Shown one piece after another: positions 45,520 through 53,344 of a stretch of DNA of 64,000 nt. Source of the stretch: Xylanibacter rodentium. GTDB taxonomy: Bacteria > Bacteroidota > Bacteroidia > Bacteroidales > Bacteroidaceae. Numbering within the stretch: position 1 is the first letter of the stretch; each line of letters begins with the position of its first letter. The stretch lies in assembly GCF_013166575.1 (NCBI RefSeq), contig NZ_JABKKE010000012.1:39755-103754 (forward strand), given 5' to 3'. Made by a program: the position numbers and the translations under genes. The notes under the pieces were generated by a model that was given only the letters and a program-made list of their open reading frames with translations, searched no databases and had not been told where the DNA came from.

Positions 45520-48500
45520 ATGAAGAGATTTACAATTGGGCTTGTCATGGCCGGAATGCTCTTGTCGGGTTCTGCTCAAGCTCAGCGCATACAGCAGAAA
45601 ATGGGGCGTTCGGTTGTGGCTGTATCAGGCAATGGCAGTCAGAATGTGCTAATTACGTGGCGCAAGCTGGCACAAGAGCCGGAAAACTGCACATATAACC
45701 TTTATAAACGGCCACAAGGAGCAACGGAGTTTACACGTGTAAACACCACACCGATAGCCAAAACCAACTATCAGGCTACACGTACGGCAATACCTTATGG
45801 TACGGAGATAGCCGTGACAACAGTGACAAACGGAGTAGAAAGTGCCAAGAGCAATACATTTCTATTCAAGCAACAAGCTTATGGCAATGTATTTTTTGAT
45901 TTCGACTTTGAGACTGCCGTACTCAATCCCAATGATTACAAATGTAAATATGCCTGGCCAATGGATCTCGACGGCAATGGCGAGATAGATGCCATACTGG
46001 CCGACCGTATTTATTCAGGCACAAATGGGCAGAGCCACAAACTTCAGGCTTACCGTCTTGACGGAACCTGTCTTTGGACGATAGACATGGGTCCTAATGT
46101 CGATATTTGTGCCGGACAGAACGATATGGTGACAGTATACGATATTAATTGTGACGGACGTTGCGAGGTCATCGTACGCAGTAGCGACGCAACTCGCTTT
46201 TGGGATGCATCAGCAGGTACTTGGGGAAAGTATGCCAACGGTAGTTCAACAGCTGATACTGACGGTGACGGCATCATAAACTACCGGAAGCAGACCAAGC
46301 GCAACCCGCCGTATTATGTATCGGTGGTCGATGGGGCTACCGGAGCTGAGATAGAGTGCAGCGAACTTAAGTATAGTGAGTTGAGCGACGATACCGACCA
46401 ATATGGACGTGACAATCGTTCCGACTACTATGATGATGCCGAAGGTACGGAGTATGCTTTCCTGCAATCAAAGTTCGTGGTGTGCTATTTTGACGGCATA
46501 CATCCGTCATTGGCTGTCGAAACATATAACCGACGCAAGTCTGACGGTCATCATTATTACATGCTGGCATGGGGGTATGACTGGGCCGGCGGACGTCCCG
46601 CAGGATGGGGGCATCGTTATACATGGAGCCGCAATGACAAAAAGCCTCATGCTGCCGAGTTTCATCAGCTGCGCGTAGCGGATACCGATGGCGACGGAAT
46701 AGATGAAATGCTTGAGGGCGGATTTGGAGTAAATCCTGTCAAAGGAATGGTCTACAGTGCCGGTATAGAGCATGGCGACCGTTTCGACGTGGCCGACATA
46801 GACCCCGAACGTCCGGGAATGGAAGTCTTTGCCATACAGCAGAGCAATTTGCTCGGTCAGGTACTTTACGATGCCCGCACGGGTGAGCACATCAAAGAGT
46901 GGTATTTGCCCTCGGTATATGATGTGGGCCGTGGTCGCTGTATCGATGTCGATCCGGAACATAAAGGCTACGAGATATTCTCACTGTTGCCCAATCTGTA
47001 CGACTGTAAGGGAAATGTAATCAAAGAAGGAACCACATCCTATCCCCATGAAGCATTGTGGTGGGATGGCGATTTGCAGCGTGAGATGCTCGGCTCTCCG
47101 GGCGGAAGTGGCTATGGGACCAATGCCATGATGGTGAAGTATGACGGTACACGTCTCATCGAGTTCTCCAAGCAGAGCGATTGGGCAGTTCATACAGGCT
47201 GGGCCAACCGTCCTGCCTTCATGGGAGATATCACCGGCGACTGGCGTGAAGAGGTTATACTGATGAAGCAGAACGCCGATACGAGTACAGGACTGGTAGG
47301 CTACTCAACCGACATCGCTACCAACTACAGTATGTACACCCTTATGGAAGATCCCCATTACCGTCTCGATTGTACCGGACGTGGATATTATCAGATGCCA
47401 TGTACAAGTTTCTACCTCGGCGGGGATATGCCTTATCCGCCGTTGCCCCCCACAATGACGACCGATTTGCGTTGGGTCGGTGGAGGCACATGGTCACAGG
47501 ACGGTGCCGGATTCAGCTCTTTCGACCTGACTTCGTCTCAGTCATATGCCGACGGCAAGAGTGTAATATTTGACATCAGCGGTACTTCATCCTCACCGGT
47601 AACCGTCAGCGGAACACTGTGTCCACGGTCAATATATCTGATGAATCCTGTCGGTCACGACTATACTTTCATTATAGAAGGGGCGCTTGCCGGAGAAATG
47701 AACCTATATAAGTCCATGGAAGGTACGGCAACATTCAACGGCAATCTCGGATATACCGGAACTACAGAAATCAGTGAGGGGGTGCTCCGTGTAAACGGCA
47801 GCATAGCCGGTCCTGTCAACTTGCGTGCCAAAGGCTCTCTCGGCGGAAACGCCATTCTTTCCGGTGGAATAACGTTTGAGGGCGCTCTCAATTACGAAGG
47901 GTGCAGACTGATGCCTTCTGGTGTTGACGGAGTCATTACTTTCAACAGCGACCTGACCATTCCCGGCAACGTATATATAGAAGTGGATGCTGCCGAAGGA
48001 CGCTGCGGCCGTATATCAGTAGCGGGCAATCTCACGTTTGACGGTGAAAACACATTCACTGTCAATCAGACAGACATTGCCGAAGGTGAATATGTATTGG
48101 CAGAATGTACCGGCACACTCAAAGCTGATGTTGCGCGCTTGAAGCTGCGTGGCATGACCGGAATCAACTACAACCTTCGTGTCGAGGCTCAGCGTATAGT
48201 GCTTTGTGTCACGTCAACCCGTGCTCCGATGAAAGATGTAGTATGGACAGGCAGTGTCAATGGCATTTGGGACTATAAGACAGACAACTTCACTGCCGGT
48301 GGTATGGTAACATCTTTTGTCACAGGCGATGAAGTGGTGTTCGATGACGGCTCGGACGTGCGCAATATTACCGTTGACGAGACCGTTGTGGCAGGCAGTG
48401 TGAGATTCGATGTAAACAGCGGTCAATACACAATCAGTGGTGCTGGCGGTATCAGTGGTACAGGCGGAGTTATCAAGACTGGCGACGGCGAAGTGCGGAT

Positions 48501-50097
48501 GGATTTGAAAAACAGTGACTACACAGGTCCTACCATTATCGAAGGCGGTACCCTCACGGTCACAAATATGTTTGACGGAGGTCAAAATAGTGCTATCGGA
48601 GCATCATCATCTGCCGATGGTAACCTACAGATAGGTCGCGGCACACTCAAGCTCGATGCCGACAACATGGCCACAGACCGCATTGTCACGCTTAGCGACA
48701 CAGCAACCATTAATGTTGCCAACGCCAAAGGCTCGTTGTCACTTAAAGGCCGTGTGCGCGGCACAGGCTATCTTGTGAAAGACGGTCCGGGGCAACTCAA
48801 CTTCACTTATGGCGGTGAGAATCCCTTTGCCGGTCTCATCCTGCGCAATGGTATTGTGTCTCAGGGAGCGTGGAACTCTTCGTTCGGTCGTACTGGTTCG
48901 CCGATGGTCCTGGCAGGTGGTGAGCTGCACCTCATCAACATGAACAACTCTTCCACACGGCCTATATTCAACTATGCCGCAACCGTGGAAGATGGCACGT
49001 CAAGCATCATTAAGGGCACTACGCGCGGAGCCGTCAACGGTAGTTTCAGGGGTACAGGCAATCTTACCATCATATCCACAGGTGTGCGCAGTGACATTGG
49101 AGCAGACTTCTCTGCTTTTGAGGGACAGCTCACGGCACAAGGCGAGAACTTCCGTCTGATGGACAATGTTAAAGATATGTCACGCACAAATGTTGTTTTG
49201 GCTTCCGGTTCAAAGATGTCCCACTACAAGTCGAATAGCGGCAATACGAGTGCCATTACAACCAAGATAGGCTCACTTGCAACCACAGCCAAGGACAGCG
49301 AGTTGGGCAATGGAGCCGACAGCTACGAAGTTGGATACAACGGAACCGACGCTACATATGCGGGAGTGCTCAAGGCAAAGACCGTAACCAAGCAGGGTGC
49401 CGGAATATGGACAATTACCAATGGTGGCAGCACGTCGGCTGTCACTGTGTCAGGCGGAACATTGCAATTGTACAACAGCCCTTACAGCTCGTCACCGACA
49501 GCGTTCACAAGTGGCTCACTGGTGGTAAATGCCGGCGGAACTCTTACTGGAATAGGATGTGCCGGAGCGGTGACCGTTAACAAGGGAGGAGTGATTGCAG
49601 CCGGATATATGGATGGTTTCGGCACACTGAAAGCCACTGGCCGTGTGACTATGCAAGGCGGAAGCACGATTGTCGTGAAAGTAGGCAACAGTATTAACGG
49701 TACTCTTACTTACGATAAGTTCAAGTTCTCCGGAGCATCCACGCACAACGGCGACACCATACTTGTGAAAGTAGATGACGTATGCGAATTGGCCGCAGGT
49801 GACGAACTGACCATATTCACTGGAAGCGGAGCCATGACAGGTGAGTATCTGCTGAGGACTGAAAGCATCGGACGCACCATTACATGGGACGATTCGGAGT
49901 TGCTCACGCGTGGTATACTGCGTGTTGCTTCTGTAACGACAGGCATTTCCGGCATAGTTACATCCGATGGAACAAAGGTTGATGTATATACTTCTGACGG
50001 TGTACTGTTGCGTTCTGGAGCTACTAATGCCAATGCACTTGAAGGTCTTGGCCGCGGTGTATATATTGTTGGTGGACGTAAAGTTGTCAAGAACTGA
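45520..50097 (+). CDS. PL11 rhamnogalacturonan lyase with autotransporter-type repeats and C-terminal sorting tail
   Basis: 1,525 residues. The signal peptide is MKRFTIGLVMAGMLLSGSAQ. An N-terminal beta domain and an eight-bladed propeller with calcium-binding DxDGNGE-type loops (WPMDLDGNGEIDAILADR, YDINCDGRCEVIVRS, ADTDGDGIDEMLEGGF) match PL11 lyases, which cut the pectin backbone rhamnogalacturonan I. From about residue 650 to 1440 there are repeats of the autotransporter-associated beta type (YTGTTEISEGVLRVNGSIAG, SDYTGPTIIEGGTLTV). The last 52 residues (VDVYTSDGVLLRSG to GRGVYIVGGRKVVKN) resemble type IX secretion sorting domains. Surface display is inferred. No Sus-type transporter genes lie nearby. 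Confidence 0.88.
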   Translation: MKRFTIGLVMAGMLLSGSAQAQRIQQKMGRSVVAVSGNGSQNVLITWRKLAQEPENCTYNLYKRPQGATEFTRVNTTPIAKTNYQATRTAIPYGTEIAVTTVTNGVESAKSNTFLFKQQAYGNVFFDFDFETAVLNPNDYKCKYAWPMDLDGNGEIDAILADRIYSGTNGQSHKLQAYRLDGTCLWTIDMGPNVDICAGQNDMVTVYDINCDGRCEVIVRSSDATRFWDASAGTWGKYANGSSTADTDGDGIINYRKQTKRNPPYYVSVVDGATGAEIECSELKYSELSDDTDQYGRDNRSDYYDDAEGTEYAFLQSKFVVCYFDGIHPSLAVETYNRRKSDGHHYYMLAWGYDWAGGRPAGWGHRYTWSRNDKKPHAAEFHQLRVADTDGDGIDEMLEGGFGVNPVKGMVYSAGIEHGDRFDVADIDPERPGMEVFAIQQSNLLGQVLYDARTGEHIKEWYLPSVYDVGRGRCIDVDPEHKGYEIFSLLPNLYDCKGNVIKEGTTSYPHEALWWDGDLQREMLGSPGGSGYGTNAMMVKYDGTRLIEFSKQSDWAVHTGWANRPAFMGDITGDWREEVILMKQNADTSTGLVGYSTDIATNYSMYTLMEDPHYRLDCTGRGYYQMPCTSFYLGGDMPYPPLPPTMTTDLRWVGGGTWSQDGAGFSSFDLTSSQSYADGKSVIFDISGTSSSPVTVSGTLCPRSIYLMNPVGHDYTFIIEGALAGEMNLYKSMEGTATFNGNLGYTGTTEISEGVLRVNGSIAGPVNLRAKGSLGGNAILSGGITFEGALNYEGCRLMPSGVDGVITFNSDLTIPGNVYIEVDAAEGRCGRISVAGNLTFDGENTFTVNQTDIAEGEYVLAECTGTLKADVARLKLRGMTGINYNLRVEAQRIVLCVTSTRAPMKDVVWTGSVNGIWDYKTDNFTAGGMVTSFVTGDEVVFDDGSDVRNITVDETVVAGSVRFDVNSGQYTISGAGGISGTGGVIKTGDGEVRMDLKNSDYTGPTIIEGGTLTVTNMFDGGQNSAIGASSSADGNLQIGRGTLKLDADNMATDRIVTLSDTATINVANAKGSLSLKGRVRGTGYLVKDGPGQLNFTYGGENPFAGLILRNGIVSQGAWNSSFGRTGSPMVLAGGELHLINMNNSSTRPIFNYAATVEDGTSSIIKGTTRGAVNGSFRGTGNLTIISTGVRSDIGADFSAFEGQLTAQGENFRLMDNVKDMSRTNVVLASGSKMSHYKSNSGNTSAITTKIGSLATTAKDSELGNGADSYEVGYNGTDATYAGVLKAKTVTKQGAGIWTITNGGSTSAVTVSGGTLQLYNSPYSSSPTAFTSGSLVVNAGGTLTGIGCAGAVTVNKGGVIAAGYMDGFGTLKATGRVTMQGGSTIVVKVGNSINGTLTYDKFKFSGASTHNGDTILVKVDDVCELAAGDELTIFTGSGAMTGEYLLRTESIGRTITWDDSELLTRGILRVASVTTGISGIVTSDGTKVDVYTSDGVLLRSGATNANALEGLGRGVYIVGGRKVVKN

Positions 50098-50162
50098 ACA
50101 AATACCAAAATTTGGTTTGATATTGCAGTATCATTATTATAAAGTGAGGTAGACTGCATTGC

Positions 50163-50221
50163 CAAACGGCCCAAATCGCGTTGCAATATATGCCATATTG
50201 CAACGCGATTTGGGCCGTTTG
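50163..50221. repeat. Perfect 27-bp hairpin
   Basis: Left arm 50163-50189 (CAAACGGCCCAAATCGCGTT, then GCAATAT) and right arm 50195-50221 are exact complements around a 5-nt loop. It lies between convergent genes. It has no T tract, so it is not a classical terminator. The core matches the repeat at 4239-4307. Confidence 0.9.
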
Positions 50222-50240
50222 AGGAATCAAGATGATAGTT

Positions 50241-51053
50241 CTATTCAATTCGGAAACTGACATATGCCCTGTCGTCAAACGAGTTGTTGCCGTCGATGTA
50301 TGCCTTGGTTGCTTTGAAATGGCTGATGTTGAGCGGGTCGGTGGAAAGTTGCGATGCTAATCTTTTTTCGGATGCGGCAAGGGTGGTCTCAAGAAACGGA
50401 TAGCCGTCGCTGGCCATTATGATGTCATGGCGGCCAGGGTTGAGTGATACGATGCGTACTTTGTCCATTGGTATAGGGAATCCGTCGGCAACAGCATAGG
50501 TAATGTTCTGTCCGTGCATGGCCTCTATCAATTCAGGAATGATGGCCTTGCGTGCCTTATCGTCGTGGCGCAGACTGGCGACGGTGGCTTCGCCGCTTTG
50601 AAGCATGTGGAGGGCTATTTCAGCACGCCTGCCGGCAATGATAGCTTCTGAGGGTTTGGGATTGTCGTGCAACTGTCCGTCTACAAGACATTGACAGTCG
50701 CCTATCATCCATATTTGTCGCCGTGTATGGCTGTATATGATGCAACTTGCGGTAAGTCTTTCTTCCGGATGTTCGGTCAGGCGGGCAATATCTGAGCCTG
50801 CATATTTACGGGCTATGTGCCGGGTGAGTCCGTCGCAGAAATCTGCGGCGGAGGATTGGGGCGATGCCAGCCTGATATATTCGGATATGAGTAGCATGCA
50901 GAGTCGCCCGTTCGACATGGATGGGTCCAGTCGGACGGGCGATTTGCTTGTACTTCCGTCTATCACTGCGATGAAATTTTCAGTCACGACGATGCCGTCT
51001 TCCGGTTCTACCGTACGGCTTTTGGGTGTTATACTTTGTTCTTTTATCTCCAT
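50241..51053 (-). CDS. PP2C-like protein phosphatase family protein
   Basis: 270 residues. Motifs in the order of PP2C enzymes are visible: EDGIVVTENFIAVIDGSTSK, IWMIGDCQCLVDG, DIIMASDGYPFLET, and NSFDDRAYVSFRIE at the C-terminus. The Asp residues of DGST, GDCQ, SDGYP and FDDRAY could bind metal. Several residues differ from Ser/Thr phosphatase consensus, so the substrate is unknown. It starts 74 bp inside the end of the YgiQ gene in another frame. The radical SAM and amidase genes precede it on the same strand. Confidence 0.75.
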   Translation of the reverse strand: MEIKEQSITPKSRTVEPEDGIVVTENFIAVIDGSTSKSPVRLDPSMSNGRLCMLLISEYIRLASPQSSAADFCDGLTRHIARKYAGSDIARLTEHPEERLTASCIIYSHTRRQIWMIGDCQCLVDGQLHDNPKPSEAIIAGRRAEIALHMLQSGEATVASLRHDDKARKAIIPELIEAMHGQNITYAVADGFPIPMDKVRIVSLNPGRHDIIMASDGYPFLETTLAASEKRLASQLSTDPLNISHFKATKAYIDGNNSFDDRAYVSFRIE

Positions 51054-52932
51054 TTGCTATGTTGTTACCGGCATGTTTGACGGACCCATGACTGGATTTG
51101 AACGAGGCATTGTCCCATAGCTCCTTTATCAGTTCGGCGCGGCCTATCCTTCTGAGCGACTGTTCTATGCCACGGCGTTCCTCAGGTTTGTACCAGAAGA
51201 AATATTGTCTTTGTGCAAGTTTCTCAGCTTGTGTCTTGGCACTGAATATCGGTTCAAGTGTGTAAGGGTCGTATCCGGTATACCATGTTTCCGTGCTTAC
51301 TGTCATCGGAGTGGGGGTAAAGTCCTGCACCTGCTCGAGATGAAAGTCAAGGCGTTTTGTCTGCACGGCCAGTTCGGCCATGTCTGCTTCGTGACATCCG
51401 GGATGGCTGCTGATGAAATATGGTATAATCTGTTGGTTGAGTCCTTCTTCGCGGTTGATGCGGTCAAAGATGTGCTTGAAGGCATTGAACTGACTGAACG
51501 ACGGTTTGCGCATCAGTCGCAACACATTGTCGTTGGTATGTTCCGGAGCCACCTTCAGTCGTCCGCTTACATGACGGCATATCAGTTCACGGGTATATTC
51601 GGCGGCGGCCCTGTTCACGGCCTCATCCTTGCTGCGGTGCAACAGCAGATCGTAGCGAACGCCGCTCCCTATGAAACTCTTTTTTATGCCCGGCATGGCG
51701 TCGACGGCATGGTATATGTCAAGCAGTCTGCTATGGTCAGTGTTTAGATTGGGACATATCTGCGGGTTGATGCAACTCGGACGTTTGCATTTTTCACAAG
51801 CGCTGATGTTGTGTCCTGCCATGCCGTACATGTTGGCCGACGGTCCGCCGAGATCAGACAGATAACCCTTGAAATCGGGCATTTCCGTTATCTGTCTTAC
51901 TTCGCGGAGTATGCTTTCTTTTGAACGGCATGTTATGAATTTACCCTGATGTGCCGATATTGTGCAGAAAGCGCATCCGCCGAAACATCCGCGATGGATA
52001 TTGACCGAGAACTTTATCATCTCGTATGCAGGTATGCGCTTGTTCTTGTACTTGGGATGGGGCAGGCGTGTGTATGGCAAATCGAATGATGCATCAAGTT
52101 CGGCAGTTGTCATGGGCGGGTAGGGGGGATTGACTACTACACAATGTCCGTCGACTTCCTGAATCAGCCTGCAGGCATGCATTTTGTTCGACTCTTCCTC
52201 TATATGTCTGAAGTTGTCAGCCTGTGCTTTTTTGTCGCTCAGGCATGTCTCATGACTGTGCAGTACAATGTCATCGTTACCGATTCCTCCCGGCACGTCT
52301 CCCTTGTCATGTGCTATGTATACCGTTTGCGGAATGTCTCTGACAGTGCCAATCGGTGAGCCTGCGGCCAGACGGTTGCATATTTCCACTACAGACTTTT
52401 CACCCATACCGTATATTATCATGTCTGCACCGCTGTCGCATAGTATACATTTGCGCAGCGAATCCTGCCAATAATCATAATGGGTGAGGCGTCTCATCGA
52501 TGCTTCGATGCCCCCTAGGATTATCGGGACATCGGGAAACAGCCGGCGGAGTATCTGTGAATATACTATTGTGGGGTATTCGGGACGCATGTCGTGCCGG
52601 CCGTCGGGGCTGTAGGCATCCTCAGAACGTAGGCGACGGTTGGCGGTATACTTATTGACCATGGAGTCCATACATCCAGGTGCAATGCCGAAGAACAGGC
52701 GAGGGCGGCCGAGTTTCTTGAAATCCCGGAAGTCACCGTGCCAGTCTGGTTGTGGCACTATAGCCACGCGATAGCCTGCGGCTTCAATGGTGCGGCCGAT
52801 AACGGCTGCGCCGAATGACGGATGATCGACATAGGCATCGGCGGAAAAGAGTATCACATCGATCTCGTCCCATCCGCGCATCTCAAGTTCTTTCTTGGTT
52901 GTGGGCAGGAAGTCTGAAAGTCTGTATTCCAT
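50980..52932 (-). CDS. YgiQ family radical SAM protein
   Basis: 650 residues. An N-terminal Rossmann-like B12-binding-type region (IDVILFSADAYVDHPSFGAA) is followed by the radical SAM core with the cluster motif NIHRGCFGGCAFCTISAHQG. The YgiQ-specific Cys-rich segment CEKCKRPSCINPQICPNLNT lies near residue 390. The C-terminal part (WYTGYDPYTLEPIFSAKTQA) is full length, and its tail is basic (KPYGRTGRRHRRD). The reaction of YgiQ is not established. The end overlaps the next gene by 74 bp. Confidence 0.92.
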   Translation of the reverse strand: MEYRLSDFLPTTKKELEMRGWDEIDVILFSADAYVDHPSFGAAVIGRTIEAAGYRVAIVPQPDWHGDFRDFKKLGRPRLFFGIAPGCMDSMVNKYTANRRLRSEDAYSPDGRHDMRPEYPTIVYSQILRRLFPDVPIILGGIEASMRRLTHYDYWQDSLRKCILCDSGADMIIYGMGEKSVVEICNRLAAGSPIGTVRDIPQTVYIAHDKGDVPGGIGNDDIVLHSHETCLSDKKAQADNFRHIEEESNKMHACRLIQEVDGHCVVVNPPYPPMTTAELDASFDLPYTRLPHPKYKNKRIPAYEMIKFSVNIHRGCFGGCAFCTISAHQGKFITCRSKESILREVRQITEMPDFKGYLSDLGGPSANMYGMAGHNISACEKCKRPSCINPQICPNLNTDHSRLLDIYHAVDAMPGIKKSFIGSGVRYDLLLHRSKDEAVNRAAAEYTRELICRHVSGRLKVAPEHTNDNVLRLMRKPSFSQFNAFKHIFDRINREEGLNQQIIPYFISSHPGCHEADMAELAVQTKRLDFHLEQVQDFTPTPMTVSTETWYTGYDPYTLEPIFSAKTQAEKLAQRQYFFWYKPEERRGIEQSLRRIGRAELIKELWDNASFKSSHGSVKHAGNNIANGDKRTKYNTQKPYGRTGRRHRRD

Positions 52933-52959
52933 ATAAATTCGTATAATCGGCTCTGCCGG

Positions 52960-53295
52960 TCATTGAGCCTCGGCCTCTGTTTCCGGTTCAGCAGTCTCTG
53001 CATTACGTTCGTTCCATTCTATGTATAGCCTGACAAGTTTCTGCAAACCGAATGCTTTCATGTTTGAATGGTAGATGACGTCGAGACATAGGTCAAGCAG
53101 AGCCTTGTTGTCGTCTGTTTCCGACTCTAATATGGCACGGACATTGAGTTTCAGCTTGTCCAATACCGTCTCGTCAACATATCCGTTGCTGTCGATAAGG
53201 TCGCGGAAAAGCTGATGTCTTCTTATTGTCTGCAAATGCTCGTCCGATATATCAATGCTTCGGGTGCCGGATTGGTTTGTTTGAATCTTATACAT
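52960..53295 (-). CDS. Small acidic cytoplasmic protein, unknown function
   Basis: 111 residues, mainly helical, without signal or TM helix. No family is recognised. Recognisable stretches are SIDISDEHLQTIRRHQLFRD and ALLDLCLDVIYHSNMKAFGL. The C-terminus is Glu/Ala-rich (AETAEPETEAEAQ). It sits 27 bp upstream of the YgiQ gene and 49 bp after the amidase gene on the same strand, so it is probably part of that transcript. Confidence 0.7.
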   Translation of the reverse strand: MYKIQTNQSGTRSIDISDEHLQTIRRHQLFRDLIDSNGYVDETVLDKLKLNVRAILESETDDNKALLDLCLDVIYHSNMKAFGLQKLVRLYIEWNERNAETAEPETEAEAQ

Positions 53296-53344
53296 GGATG
53301 TTCTGTTGTTTTTATATTATTAATATTTTGTTTTATTGCCGTCC

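Noticed and set aside
52960..53295. Possible toxin or antitoxin
   Set aside because: No partner gene, no known toxin motif, and placement inside an operon of housekeeping-type genes.
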